Shown piece after piece: positions 7,885 to 16,915 of a DNA stretch of 37,625 nucleotides. Position 1 is the first letter of the stretch; every line of letters starts with the position of its first letter. The translations under genes and the position numbers were made by a program. Source of the stretch: Candidatus Blautia merdipullorum (lineage in GTDB: Bacteria; Bacillota; Clostridia; Lachnospirales; Lachnospiraceae); the NCBI GenBank assembly GCA_019118685.1, contig DWYL01000215.1, forward strand, positions 1-37,625, given 5' to 3'. The notes beneath the pieces were generated by a model that was not told where the DNA came from, did not search any database, and saw only the letters and a list, made by a program, of their open reading frames with translations.

Positions 7885-8445
7885 ATGATTGAGGTAGAAA
7901 TTAAGCTTCCGGTTCAAAATCTGGAAGAAATCAGGAAAAAGCTTCTGGAGTCCGGCTTCCGGGAAGAAAGTCTGATCGAGGAACGGGACCGGTATTTTGA
8001 CAATGACCGGGGAGAGATCCGGGCCGGCCAAGAGGCTCTCCGTGTCCGGGAAACCAGGGATTGTCTTACAGGGAAGACCCGGGCTCAGATGAATTTCAAA
8101 GGGCGGAAGCTGGATGACCGGACCATGACCAGGAAGGAACTGGAAACAGAAGTGGAAGACGGAAACGTCTGCAGGGAGATCCTTCAGGCAATAGGTTATA
8201 GGCCGGTGGAGCCTGAAGTGATCAAAGTAAGAAGGATGCTGGTGAAAGAATCTGTGACGGCCTGTCTGGATTCTGTACATGGCCTTGGGGACTTTCTGGA
8301 ACTGGAGATCCTGACTGACAGGGAGGAGAAAAGAGAACAGGCCCTTGGGCACATAGAAGATATTCTGAAGGGAATGGGCTATCAGATTTCCGACACGGTC
8401 AGGACGTCCTATTTATCTATGCTTCAAAGCCAGGCTGGGATATAG
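7885..8445 (+). CDS. CYTH-domain protein (CyaB / thiamine-triphosphatase-like)
   Basis: This 186-residue protein carries the CYTH signature ExExK at its very start (E3, E5, K7 in 'IEVEIKL'). It also has the expected alternating charged strands of the tunnel fold: 'ALRVRET', 'AQMNFKGRK', 'RKELETEVED', 'VIKVRRM', 'ACLDSV' and 'FLELEIL'. Family members hydrolyse or cyclise triphosphates (class IV adenylate cyclase, thiamine triphosphatase, inorganic triphosphatase), and the activity cannot be assigned from sequence alone. AGGAG precedes the ATG at good distance. The gene lies 19 bases after the hydrolase-GNAT gene and 28 before the DUF4317 gene, so the three are probably one transcript. Confidence 0.88.
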   Translation: MIEVEIKLPVQNLEEIRKKLLESGFREESLIEERDRYFDNDRGEIRAGQEALRVRETRDCLTGKTRAQMNFKGRKLDDRTMTRKELETEVEDGNVCREILQAIGYRPVEPEVIKVRRMLVKESVTACLDSVHGLGDFLELEILTDREEKREQALGHIEDILKGMGYQISDTVRTSYLSMLQSQAGI

Positions 8446-8473
8446 CCAAAAAGAAAGACAGGAATTTAATTTT

Positions 8474-9118
8474 ATGGAAAAGATTAGTGAGAATATCAAT
8501 AGAGAAGATATGCTGGAGCTGACCAGAAGGATGACTCCCGCCAGAACCTCCTTTACCAGGATCGCAGGCTGCTATGTGGATCAGGAGGGAGATTTCGACG
8601 GAAGCTTTAATATAAACTTTTTAAAGCTGTCCCAGAAGGATAAGGCAAAGAACCTGGAGATCGCCAAGACCATTCCTTTTTCAAAAACCAATGTGCAGCT
8701 GAAGAAATATAAAATTGAAGCCGCCGGGAAAGGGCAGGAACTGTTCCGGCTTCTGAGTGCGGTAAAAGAATGCGGATTAAAGAATGACGCGCTGATGGAC
8801 ACCTTCTATGACAGAATCATGGAGAACTATCAGCCCAGAGAACCTTATGGGGTTCTGGTATTCCATGATCGGTATGATGTGCCTGTGAAAACGTCGGATA
8901 AAGAAAGGCAGTGGGAGTCGGAAGAAGTTTATGAATACCTGATCTGCGCCTTATGCCCTCTTGTTGATGAGTATGAACCGGATAAACCTTTCTGGGGATT
9001 TTTATATCCGGCATTCACAGACAGAAGCTGCGACTGGAATCATATAAATATTTTTCACGCCGATGACAGGAACTATGATAAACTGGACAGCCTGTTCGGG
9101 TTGGAAGGAAAAAGATAA
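8474..9118 (+). CDS. DUF4317 family protein, short form
   Basis: A 214-residue soluble protein with features I associate with DUF4317: 'RRMTPARTSFTRIAGCYVD' near the start, 'FHDRYDVPVKTSD' near residue 136-148, 'SEEVYEYLICALCPL' at about 155-169, and 'FLYPAFTDRS' towards the end. Members I recall are often about 390 residues, so this one corresponds to the N-terminal half only, yet it ends cleanly and shows no frame damage. No catalytic motif is evident and the function is unknown. A modest AGGAA ribosome binding site lies nine bases upstream. The 134 bases to the next gene show no strong hairpin. Confidence 0.75.
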   Translation: MEKISENINREDMLELTRRMTPARTSFTRIAGCYVDQEGDFDGSFNINFLKLSQKDKAKNLEIAKTIPFSKTNVQLKKYKIEAAGKGQELFRLLSAVKECGLKNDALMDTFYDRIMENYQPREPYGVLVFHDRYDVPVKTSDKERQWESEEVYEYLICALCPLVDEYEPDKPFWGFLYPAFTDRSCDWNHINIFHADDRNYDKLDSLFGLEGKR

Positions 9119-9252
9119 AAGAAGGGGTTTGGAAAAATGTTTTCTAAAGCGGAGGTCCTGTTATTTATTCCAACGGGAGGAAACGGCTGATTCTTTGCAT
9201 AAGCGGATAATTACAGGGAACAATCACTGAAAAAAACTGGAGGAGGTTCAAG

Positions 9253-11784
9253 ATGGAAACGCTGAAACTGAGAGATAATTTTTACTGGACAGGTATTGTA
9301 GATGACAAGCTCCGGGTATTTGATATTATCATGTACACGGAATTTGGAACGACTTACAACTCCTATGTGATGAAAGCCGGAGACAAGACTATTTTATTTG
9401 AGACTGCCAAGGCCAAGTTCTTTGATGAATATCTGGAAGAGCTGAAGCAGATCACAGATGTGGAGAAGATCGACTATCTGGTGGTGAACCATACAGAGCC
9501 GGATCATGCGGGAAGTGTAGAGAAGCTTCTGGAGATCAATCCCGGCTTAAAGATCATTGCTACAGGCTGCGCCATTAATTTCCTGAAGGAGATCGTCAAC
9601 GGGGAGTTTACGGCTCTTCCTGTAAAGGACAACCAGGAAATGAAGATCGGAGACAAGACGCTGAAATTCCTGATCGTGCCCAATCTTCACTGGCCGGATA
9701 CGATGTATACTTATATAGAAGAAGAGCAGATCCTGGTGACCTGTGATTCTTTCGGCTCCCATTATGGATTTAAGGATATCCTCCTGAGCAAGGTTACAGA
9801 TCAGGAAGGTTACATGAGAGCCACAAAGTATTATTTTGACAATATTATCGGGCCCTTTAAGCCCTATATGTTAAAGGCCCTGGAAAGAGTCCGGGAACTG
9901 GATATCTCTATGATCTGTACCGGCCACGGACCGGTTCTGGATACACGCATCGATTTTATCCTGGATACCTATCAGGAGTGGTGCACGGTGGTCAATCCAA
10001 ATAAGAAAAAGACAGTGATCATTCCTTATGTAAGCGCCTATGGATATACAAAGGAGCTGGCAGGAGCCATAGCTAAGGGAATCCAGGAAAGCGGAGACAT
10101 TGATGTGCGGTGCTACGACATGGTGGAAGCAGATCAGGCAAAGGTACTGGAAGAGCTGGGATTTGCCGACGGATTCCTTCTGGGATCTCCTACTATTGTA
10201 GGAGAAGCTTTAAAGCCCATCTGGGATCTGACTACCTCTATCTTCGCAGGAACCCATGGAGGCAAGCTGGCCAGCGCTTTTGGAAGCTATGGCTGGAGCG
10301 GAGAGGCAGTGCCGCACCTTATTGAGAGACTGAAACAGCTGAAGATGAGAGTGCCTGACGAAGGATTCCGGGTAAAGTTTAAGCCAAGCCAGGATAACCT
10401 TATTGATGCTCACGATTACGGATATAATTTTGGCTGCCTCCTGCAGAATAAGGAGAATGTGAAGAAATCTACAGGACCGAAAAAACTGGTGAAATGCCTG
10501 GTATGCGGAGAAATTTTTGACGCTTCTCTGGAGGTATGCCCGGTTTGCGGCGTGGGGAAAGAGAACTTTGTACCGGTGGATGTGGAAGAGAGTTCTTACC
10601 GGAAAGACACGAAGAATTTCTATGTGATCCTGGGCGGAGGAGCTGCAGGCTTTTACGCAGCTTCTGCTATCCGGGAGAGAGACAGGACAGGTTCTGTCAT
10701 CATGATCTCTGATGAGCCTTACCGTCCTTACAACCGTCCTATGCTGACCAAGTCTATTATGGCAGAACTGGACGGGGAACAGATTGCTATTGAAGATGAA
10801 AGCTGGTATGAAGAAAACAAGATACGTCTGCTTCTGGAAAAACAGGTGGAGGCTATTGACACAGAAAATAAAGAAGTGATCCTGAGTGACGGGTTGAAGC
10901 TGACCTATACGAAACTGATCTACGCCCTTGGATCCGAATGCTTTATTCCTCCTATTAAAGGAAAGGATAAAAAGGAAGTTATTTCCATCCGCCGTCTTGA
11001 GGATACAAAGAAGATCGGAGCTATGCTTCCGAAGGTGAAGAATGTTGTTGTGATCGGCGGCGGTGTTCTGGGACTGGAGGCTGCCTGGGAAATGAAGAAA
11101 GCGAAATGTCATGTAACGGTTCTGGAAGCGGCTCCCCTTCTGATGGGAAGACAGCTGGATCAGGGAGCGGCAGATATGCTGAAGCTGATCAGCGAAGGGA
11201 AGGATATCCAGATCCATACAGGAGCCCAGATCACGGAAGTCCTGGGAGAGGAGCATGTGACAGGAGTACAGCTGGCAGGGGGAGAAATCTTCCCGGCCGA
11301 TTTGGTGATCGTTTCTGCAGGAGTAAGGGCTAATATTGCAGCGGCAAGTCAGGCAGGGATTGAAACTGACCGGGCAGTAGTTGTCAATGAGCATATGGAA
11401 ACCAGCATTCCGGATATTTATGCCTGCGGCGACTGCGCTCAGTACCAGGGGATCAATTATGCTATCTGGCCCCAGGCTATGGAGCAGGGCAAGGTTGCCG
11501 GCGCCAATGCGGCAGGAGAACCTCTTGTTTACGAAGGGGTATCTGCGGCCCTGAATTTCCATGGTATGGGAACCGCCCTGTTTGCAGCAGGAGATAATGG
11601 AAAGAATTCCAATCTGGTATATAAAACTGTGGAATTTAAAGACATGGGCAAAAAACAGTATCGGAAATATTATTTCCTGAATAACCGGCTTTGCGGTGTG
11701 ATCCTGATCGGAGATGTAAGCGCTATGGCTAAGATGACACAGCTGCTGGAAAAACATGCTACTTATCAGGAAGTAATGGAATGA
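9253..11784 (+). CDS. Class F-like flavodiiron protein: diiron core, flavodoxin, short-spaced rubredoxin and NADH:rubredoxin reductase
   Basis: This 843-residue single-chain enzyme is expected to reduce O2 to water (possibly NO) with electrons from NADH, protecting the anaerobe. The metallo-beta-lactamase-like core (1-250) keeps all iron ligands: H80-x-E82-x-D84-H85, H146, D165 and H225. A flavodoxin domain follows (about 254-400, 'SAYGYTKELA' and 'GSPTIVGEAL'). A rubredoxin-like knuckle (C415, C418, C429, C432) has only ten residues between its CxxC pairs, instead of about thirty. The FAD/NAD reductase part starts at 'ILGGGAAGFYAA' (459-470), with a second nucleotide fold at 'VVVIGGGVLGLEAAW' and 'DIYACGDCAQ'. 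The domain order and short spacing match class F enzymes such as that of Clostridioides difficile. A GGAGGAGG site precedes the ATG. Confidence 0.95.
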   Translation: METLKLRDNFYWTGIVDDKLRVFDIIMYTEFGTTYNSYVMKAGDKTILFETAKAKFFDEYLEELKQITDVEKIDYLVVNHTEPDHAGSVEKLLEINPGLKIIATGCAINFLKEIVNGEFTALPVKDNQEMKIGDKTLKFLIVPNLHWPDTMYTYIEEEQILVTCDSFGSHYGFKDILLSKVTDQEGYMRATKYYFDNIIGPFKPYMLKALERVRELDISMICTGHGPVLDTRIDFILDTYQEWCTVVNPNKKKTVIIPYVSAYGYTKELAGAIAKGIQESGDIDVRCYDMVEADQAKVLEELGFADGFLLGSPTIVGEALKPIWDLTTSIFAGTHGGKLASAFGSYGWSGEAVPHLIERLKQLKMRVPDEGFRVKFKPSQDNLIDAHDYGYNFGCLLQNKENVKKSTGPKKLVKCLVCGEIFDASLEVCPVCGVGKENFVPVDVEESSYRKDTKNFYVILGGGAAGFYAASAIRERDRTGSVIMISDEPYRPYNRPMLTKSIMAELDGEQIAIEDESWYEENKIRLLLEKQVEAIDTENKEVILSDGLKLTYTKLIYALGSECFIPPIKGKDKKEVISIRRLEDTKKIGAMLPKVKNVVVIGGGVLGLEAAWEMKKAKCHVTVLEAAPLLMGRQLDQGAADMLKLISEGKDIQIHTGAQITEVLGEEHVTGVQLAGGEIFPADLVIVSAGVRANIAAASQAGIETDRAVVVNEHMETSIPDIYACGDCAQYQGINYAIWPQAMEQGKVAGANAAGEPLVYEGVSAALNFHGMGTALFAAGDNGKNSNLVYKTVEFKDMGKKQYRKYYFLNNRLCGVILIGDVSAMAKMTQLLEKHATYQEVME

Positions 11785-11826
11785 AAATGCAGGCAGAAAC
11801 AGCTTAAAAATTTCCTGACAGAAAAG

Positions 11827-11921
11827 GAGACGGATAATACAGACAATGGAGCAGCAGCTTTAAAGTTTATATATCCGTCTCAGTTTATGTCCGGGGCAGT
11901 CTAAAAGAGGAAGATGCCCGG
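11827..11921 (+). other. Two hairpins between the flavodiiron gene and the sigma factor gene
   Basis: GAGACGGATA (11827-11836) is perfectly complementary to TATCCGTCTC (11872-11881). A second hairpin pairs CCGGGGCA (11891-11898) with TGCCCGG (11915-11921) with one bulge. A T-rich tract (11934-11946) follows after about a dozen bases. This could be a terminator for the flavodiiron gene or structure in the sigma-factor leader. The gap to the T-tract is longer than usual, so neither role is firm. Confidence 0.4.
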
Positions 11922-12008
11922 CAGTCAGAAAAATTTTTATTTTTTTAGAAATGTATGTAACGAATCTGCTCTTTTTTGGATATATGGGTAAAGGAGGTGA
12001 GAAACAAG

Positions 12009-12482
12009 ATGATGGATATGGACTCCATATACAGAGAGTACGCAAATCCAGTGTTCAAGTACCTGATGACACTGTGCTATGAGGAGGAGACGGCCCAGGA
12101 GCTGACCCAGGAAACCTTTTACCAGGCAGTGAAAGGCGCAGGAAAGTATGACGGCTCCTGTAAGGTGTCTACCTGGCTCTGCCAGATCGCCAAGCATCTT
12201 TGGTACCAGGAACTGGACCGGAGAAAAAGAAAAGAAACCAGTCCGTTAGATGAGAATCTTGTTTCCCCCAAGGCAGCCCTGGAAGAGGAATTATGTATCC
12301 GGGAAGAAAAGATGGAATTGTTCCGGAAAGTTCATGTTTTGGAGGAAACCGCGAAGGAAGTCGTACTTCTCAGACTGACGGGAGAGTTCTCCTTTCGGGA
12401 GATCGGAGACATTTTTGGAAAGAATGAAAACTGGGCCAGGGTGACATTTTACCGGGCCAAACAAAAATTAGTGAAAGGATGA
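12009..12482 (+). CDS. ECF-type RNA polymerase sigma factor
   Basis: A 157-residue sigma-70-family factor with only regions 2 and 4. Region 2 covers about residues 5-70: 'YREYANPVFKYLMTLC', 'AQELTQETFYQAVKG' and 'VSTWLCQIAKHLWYQELDRRKR'. Region 4 covers about 105-155, with the helix-turn-helix 'FSFREIGDIFGKNENWARVTFYRAKQKL'. AAGGAGGTGA precedes the ATGATG pair at 12009, which is therefore preferred over the track's upstream start. The anti-sigma gene begins six bases after the stop, so the two are co-expressed. Families of this kind respond to envelope stress and often control their own promoter. A TGTAAC at 11955-11960 could be a -35 element but no matching -10 was convincing. Confidence 0.92.
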   Translation: MMDMDSIYREYANPVFKYLMTLCYEEETAQELTQETFYQAVKGAGKYDGSCKVSTWLCQIAKHLWYQELDRRKRKETSPLDENLVSPKAALEEELCIREEKMELFRKVHVLEETAKEVVLLRLTGEFSFREIGDIFGKNENWARVTFYRAKQKLVKG

Positions 12483-12488
12483 GAAGAT

Positions 12489-13460
12489 ATGAAGATAAAA
12501 TGTGAAGTTATCCGGGACTTATTCCCCAGCTACATAGACGGTCTGACCAGCAGGGAGAGCAACCAGCTGATCGAAGAGCATCTGGGAGAATGCAGGGAAT
12601 GCAGAGAATATTTAGATGAGATGAAAGAGGACATTGCAGGTGAGGCGCAGCCTGTGAAGAATAAAAAGGCCATACAGCCTTTTCGGAAGCTGAGGCAGAA
12701 GACCAGGAGAAAAATTCTTTTGGCAGCAGTGGGAGCAGTTCTGATCTGCGGCCTGATCTTTGGAGGAGGCTTTCTGTATTACGGGAGGACCTGGACGGCA
12801 GATTCTGAAGACGTGAAGATGACCATAGAGACCTGGGACGGGGTTGCCTCCATTCGCTTTTCTCCGGAGAAGAAGAACAGCAGGCTTTACGCAGAAACTG
12901 GAGAAGACAATACCATTACCATAGTGGAAGGTAAGCTGGCCCCCTTTGCAAAAGCCTATAATGCCAACGCTTACTGGAGCTGTACGTTTATTGACGAAGA
13001 CACAGCTATGGGATTAGACGGCCAGAATATGGATTTTAGTGAAGACCAAGTGCTGACCATTAAATACAAAGATCGGACAGAGACCATTTCTTTGGCAGAT
13101 CTGGCCCGGGAGGCACTGGAGAATCCTCCTGCACAGTCTGATGAGGTGAAGATGACCTGGGAAAAAGATGATTCCGGAAATGTGATCCTGGGATTTTATC
13201 CGGAGATCTTGGGAGTCTCTCTGAAAGTGGAGGAGACAGGAGAGAATCAGATCCTGATCCGTCAGTATTATAACGGAGAAGATGAGCCTGAAGAAAACGG
13301 CTGCTATTATACCTTCCGGTTTTTAGAAGAAAACAAGATCCAGAAAGGAGACGGAACCGTTCAGGACATTTCCCAGGGAGATGCACTTACTGTCCAGTAT
13401 GAGGACAAAGAAGAAAGCATTTCCTATCAGAGCCTCTGGGAAGGAAAGAACGAGGAATAA
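12489..13460 (+). CDS. Zinc-finger anti-sigma factor with a duplicated extracellular domain
   Basis: This 323-residue, one-helix membrane protein is predicted to hold the preceding sigma factor inactive. The cytoplasmic part has a zf-HC2-like anti-sigma motif: C5, then H31-x3-C35-x2-C38 in 'HLGECRECREYL'. A membrane helix follows at about 76-98. The outer part consists of two copies of a roughly 100-residue unit. Each begins 'DVKMT/EVKMT', continues with a strand 'IRFSPE/LGFYPE', then 'ETGEDNTITI/ETGENQILI' and 'DGQNMDFSEDQVLTIKYKD/DGTVQDISQGDALTVQYED', and closes with 'ETISLADL/ESISYQSL'. The duplicated unit presumably senses a signal outside the membrane. No known sensor domain is recognised. 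A bidirectional terminator follows. Confidence 0.88.
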   Translation: MKIKCEVIRDLFPSYIDGLTSRESNQLIEEHLGECRECREYLDEMKEDIAGEAQPVKNKKAIQPFRKLRQKTRRKILLAAVGAVLICGLIFGGGFLYYGRTWTADSEDVKMTIETWDGVASIRFSPEKKNSRLYAETGEDNTITIVEGKLAPFAKAYNANAYWSCTFIDEDTAMGLDGQNMDFSEDQVLTIKYKDRTETISLADLAREALENPPAQSDEVKMTWEKDDSGNVILGFYPEILGVSLKVEETGENQILIRQYYNGEDEPEENGCYYTFRFLEENKIQKGDGTVQDISQGDALTVQYEDKEESISYQSLWEGKNEE

Positions 13461-13464
13461 AGGT

Positions 13465-13502
13465 AAACAGAGCTGCCCTATCAATTTAGGGCAGCTCTGT
13501 TT
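13465..13502. terminator. Bidirectional Rho-independent terminator
   Basis: AAACAGAGCTGCCCT (13465-13479) is perfectly complementary to 13488-13502 around an eight-base loop. A-rich and T-rich ends lie on both sides, so it can terminate the sigma/anti-sigma transcript from the left and the convergent phosphorylase transcript from the right. Confidence 0.85.
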
Positions 13503-13523
13503 GAAATGCAAGTGATACAGTAT

Positions 13524-15959
13524 CTAGCCCATAAGGACTTCTACTGTATATTTTTTTATACCTTCTGATGGAAGGAGGCAGGTGTTTTCCACAGGTTTTC
13601 CGTTGACTTTTACAGAACGGATTCCTTTCTGTACATGGTCTGGATTCTGTACATGAATGTGATATTCAGCTCCCCGGTACTTCCGGATCACAGTAAATTC
13701 TTCCAGATCAGAGGGAATGCAGGGATCGATCTCCAGGCCCCGGAAGGAGGGACGGATGCCCAGAATATACTGAGACACATTTACAAAAGTCCAGGCTGCC
13801 GTACCGGTAAGCCAGCTGTTTTTGGCTTCTCCATGTTTCGGAGCGTCTTTTCCTGCGATCATCTGAGAGTAAACATAAGGTTCCGTACGGTGGATCTCAC
13901 TGATATCCTCAATATAGGCGGGACAGGTCCTGCGGTAGATCTGGAATGCCCGGTCTCCCCGGCCGATCCGTGTCTCAGCAATGGATACCCAGGGATTGTT
14001 GTGACAGAAAATGCCGGCGTTTTCTTTGTATCCCGGGGGATAGGAAGAAATCTCTCCCAGATTTACATAATATTTTGTGTAAGCAGGCTGCTGAAGGACA
14101 ATCCCATATTTAGTGTCCAGCCGTTCCTTCACAGAATCCAGAGCTTTTTTAGCATGTCCTTCTCTAATGCCGATATCAGCCAGGACACAGAAGCCCTGAG
14201 GCTCGATATATATTTTCCCTTCTTCACATTCATCAGATCCTACCTTTTCTCCGAAGGCGTCGTATGCCCGGATAAACCATTCTCCGTCCCAGCCTGCGTC
14301 CAGTACGGTCTGGTACATTTTTTCCACTGCCTCGTCAGCACGGAGCCCTTCTTCTTTCTGTCCGGTAAGCCGGCAGATCTCAGCGTATTCCCGTCCGTAT
14401 TTTACAAACATTCCTGCAATGAATACAGACTCCGCGACCGGTCCTTCTGACGGACCGAAGGTCTGGAAAGATTCCCCGGGCTCTCTTGAGAAACAGTTCA
14501 GATTCAGGCAGTCATTCCAGTCTGCCCGTCCGATGAGAGGGAGTCCATGAGGGCCAAGGTGAGTCAGAGTATAGTTAAAGGAACGCCGCAGATGCTCCAT
14601 CAAAGGCTGAGCCAGAGAAGGATCGTTGTCGAAATCCACCATTTCTTCCAGAATCGTCAGATCTCCTGTTTCTTTAATATAAGCTGCGGTCCCGGCAATG
14701 AGCCAGAGGGGATCATCATTAAAGCCGCTTCCGATATCGGAATTTCCTTTTTTGGTCAGAGGCTGGTACTGATGATAGGCACTTCCATCTTCAAACTGTG
14801 TGGCCGCAATATCCAGGATCCTTTGACGGGCTCTGTCCGGGATCAGATGTACGAATCCCAGAAGATCCTGACAGGAATCCCTAAAGCCCATGCCTCTGCC
14901 GGTTCCTGATTCGAAGTAAGAAGCAGACCGGGACATGTTAAAGGTAACCATGCACTGATACTGATTCCAGATATTCACCATCCGGTCCAGTTTTTCATCT
15001 TTGCTTTCTACAGAATAGATGGAAAGGAGATCCTCCCAGTACTTTTTCAGAGCTGCCAGAGCTTCCTCTGCCTGACGGTCTGTGGAAAAACGTTTCATGG
15101 CTTCCCGGGCTCTGTCCTTTTTGATCACGTTGGGAGCTTCCCATTTGTCTTCGTAGGGATTTTCACTGTAGCCCAGGATGAAGATAAAGCTTTTGGATTC
15201 TCCGGGAGCCAGTGTGACTTTCAGATGATGGGAGCCAATGACTGCTCCTCCGCTGGCCACAGAATTTCCGGCAGTGCCCTCCCAGACATTTTTTGGATGT
15301 TCAATGCTTCCATAAACCCCCAGAAAATCATCACGGCTTGTATCGAAGCCGTCAATTTCCGCGTTCACCGTATAATAGGCAAAGTGGTTCCTGCGTTCTC
15401 TGTATTCTGTTTTGTGGTAGATTTCGGAGCCGTGGATTTCCACCTCTCCCAGGCTCAGATTCCGCTGAAAATTTGTGGAGTCGTCTACTGCGTTCCAGAA
15501 ACAGAATTCTACATAAGAGGTAAGGTCCAGTGTCTCTATAGAGGCATTGTCGTTTGTCAGCACGAAACGGTTTATCTCGCAGGATTCATGTAGAGGAACA
15601 AAGGCTGTGAGATCTGCCCGGATCCCGTTTTTAGAAGCAAGAAATCTGCTGTAGCCCAGTCCGTGGCGGCACTCATAGGAGTCCAGGGGAGTTTTTACAG
15701 GCTGCCATCCCGGGGTCCATACCGTGCCCCGGTGCTTGATAAAGTAGTACCGGCCGTTGGTATCCGCAGGCACATTGTTATAGCGGTAGCGGGTAAGGCG
15801 GAGGAGCTTTGCGTCTTTATAAAAGCTGTAGCCTCCGCAGGTGTTAGAGATCAGGGAGAAAAAGTTTTCGTTTCCCAGGTAATTGATCCATGGAAGGGGA
15901 GTAGCGGGAGATGTGATGACATACTCTTTGTCCTGATCATTAAAGTATCCGAATTTCAT
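13524..15959 (-). CDS. GH94 glycoside phosphorylase, probably cellobiose phosphorylase
   Basis: An 811-residue cytoplasmic enzyme expected to phosphorolyse cellobiose, or a close beta-1,4-glucoside, to glucose 1-phosphate and glucose. The length equals that of typical bacterial cellobiose phosphorylases. The N-terminus '[16 protein letters not shown]' and the stretch '[16 protein letters not shown]' (47-62) are characteristic. The general acid is D483 in '[10 protein letters not shown]', and the phosphate/substrate loops '[15 protein letters not shown]' (354-368) and '[13 protein letters not shown]' are present. The track starts five codons early, where the ATG lies inside the ribosome binding site itself. 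GGAGGA spaced seven bases from the second ATG decides for 15959. It follows the yesL gene on the minus strand and belongs to the glycan locus diverging from 16.7 kb. Other GH94 specificities remain possible. Confidence 0.9.
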   Translation of the reverse strand: MKFGYFNDQDKEYVITSPATPLPWINYLGNENFFSLISNTCGGYSFYKDAKLLRLTRYRYNNVPADTNGRYYFIKHRGTVWTPGWQPVKTPLDSYECRHGLGYSRFLASKNGIRADLTAFVPLHESCEINRFVLTNDNASIETLDLTSYVEFCFWNAVDDSTNFQRNLSLGEVEIHGSEIYHKTEYRERRNHFAYYTVNAEIDGFDTSRDDFLGVYGSIEHPKNVWEGTAGNSVASGGAVIGSHHLKVTLAPGESKSFIFILGYSENPYEDKWEAPNVIKKDRAREAMKRFSTDRQAEEALAALKKYWEDLLSIYSVESKDEKLDRMVNIWNQYQCMVTFNMSRSASYFESGTGRGMGFRDSCQDLLGFVHLIPDRARQRILDIAATQFEDGSAYHQYQPLTKKGNSDIGSGFNDDPLWLIAGTAAYIKETGDLTILEEMVDFDNDPSLAQPLMEHLRRSFNYTLTHLGPHGLPLIGRADWNDCLNLNCFSREPGESFQTFGPSEGPVAESVFIAGMFVKYGREYAEICRLTGQKEEGLRADEAVEKMYQTVLDAGWDGEWFIRAYDAFGEKVGSDECEEGKIYIEPQGFCVLADIGIREGHAKKALDSVKERLDTKYGIVLQQPAYTKYYVNLGEISSYPPGYKENAGIFCHNNPWVSIAETRIGRGDRAFQIYRRTCPAYIEDISEIHRTEPYVYSQMIAGKDAPKHGEAKNSWLTGTAAWTFVNVSQYILGIRPSFRGLEIDPCIPSDLEEFTVIRKYRGAEYHIHVQNPDHVQKGIRSVKVNGKPVENTCLLPSEGIKKYTVEVLMG

Positions 15960-15994
15960 GTGAATTTCCTCCATTTATTAAAAATCTTTACTTC

Positions 15995-16657
15995 TTAAAG
16001 GCTGATATTCAAAGCAGCTTCTTCTCTTTTCTGTTCTTCTGCTTTTTCCAGCTCTTTTTCATAGGGTTCAAATACCTTTTTAAATACAAAAGACTGGCAG
16101 TAAGCAATGAAGGCAAATCCGAAAAGTACCATCATCAGCTTCATGGGAGCCAGGAAGACGCAGAGGAAAAGCACCATAGCATAGATGAGCAGGAGAGCCA
16201 GGGTTGCCTTTACATTGCTCATCATCAGACAAAAGGCATTGATCAGAGTCTGCTTCGTGGAATTGTTAAATCTGGCGATCAAAGGAAAGGTGTAAGTAAA
16301 AGTAAAAAGCCAGACAATCGCTCCCACAGCCATGAGTCCGGTAATCACTGCTGCCGGGATCCCTCCCAGGTTAAACCAGAACGCCAGATTAAAAAGAATG
16401 ACAGCTCCGATCACAAAAAGGACGGCAAAAGCAGCAGTGCCGGATTTTAAGTTTTTACGGAATTCCTTTATATAGGTACGCACCAGGTACCCGTATTCTC
16501 CCCGGGCTTCTCTCAGCGTTACATAATATAGAGAAGAAAGGGCTGTGCCAATGGTAATCACCGGCAGACAGGAAATAAGAAATACTAGATTCAGTACCAC
16601 AAAATTACAGAGTGTGTTGATAAAATCAAGCACAGGGTTAGCCAGCGTTGTTTTCAT
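15995..16657 (-). CDS. YesL-like DUF624 membrane protein
   Basis: A 220-residue protein with about five hydrophobic helices: 'FVVLNLVFLISCLPVITIGTAL', then segments near residues 75-95, 103-125, 150-170 and 172-190. It ends in a charged tail 'EPYEKELEKAEEQKREE'. The N-terminal 'NPVLDFINTLCNFVVLNLVFLI' and 'FTYTFPLIARFNNS' are typical of DUF624 (YesL), which is nearly always encoded with LplB/LplC-type sugar importers but has no proven biochemical role. AGGAGGG precedes the ATG. It is the first gene of the minus-strand arm, 35 bases upstream of the GH94 gene, and shares a 258-base divergent intergenic region with the importer operon. Confidence 0.88.
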   Translation of the reverse strand: MKTTLANPVLDFINTLCNFVVLNLVFLISCLPVITIGTALSSLYYVTLREARGEYGYLVRTYIKEFRKNLKSGTAAFAVLFVIGAVILFNLAFWFNLGGIPAAVITGLMAVGAIVWLFTFTYTFPLIARFNNSTKQTLINAFCLMMSNVKATLALLLIYAMVLFLCVFLAPMKLMMVLFGFAFIAYCQSFVFKKVFEPYEKELEKAEEQKREEAALNISL

Positions 16658-16742
16658 AGAAAATGATCCCTCCTATTTTTTATGATTAAATATTCTCATC
16701 AGATAATTCCTGATGTACTTAATATATAAAGGGAAAAATAAA

Positions 16743-16800
16743 TTGACTACCATAAAAAATCGCACTGAAATACGGAAAAAAATAGATATTTTCCGGAAAA
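16743..16800 (+). promoter_or_regulatory. Probable promoter and TTTTCCGG half-sites of the divergent glycan-locus control region
   Basis: TTGACT (16743-16748) lies 17 bases before TGAAAT (16766-16771), a fair -35/-10 pair for the importer operon with a long leader. Directly after it are CGGAAAA (16773-16779), TTTTCCG (16789-16795) and a perfect 12-base palindrome TTTTCCGGAAAA (16789-16800). These are overlapping inverted half-sites that look like an operator. No regulator gene lies next to it, so the cognate factor is unknown. Confidence 0.45.
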
Positions 16801-16915
16801 ATATAAAAAAAATCTAATTTAAACATGAAATAAGCATGAATTATTCCGGTATTCTTTTTAAAATCCAGGTGCTAGGATAAATCCAGACAAGCAGTTGAGA
16901 TAGGAGGTAGGGAAA

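Noticed and set aside
10210-11757. 515-residue ORF on the minus strand
   Set aside because: It lies entirely inside the flavodiiron gene, whose catalytic and nucleotide-binding motifs are intact in the plus frame. The reverse translation shows no family motif and is a codon-bias shadow.
13635-14450. 271-residue plus-strand ORF inside the GH94 region
   Set aside because: It is antisense to a clearly conserved phosphorylase and has no motif of its own.
16658-16915. CcpA-type cre site in the glycan-locus control region
   Set aside because: No stretch fits the TGNNANCGNNNNCA pattern well enough; only the TTTTCCGGAAAA palindrome stands out.
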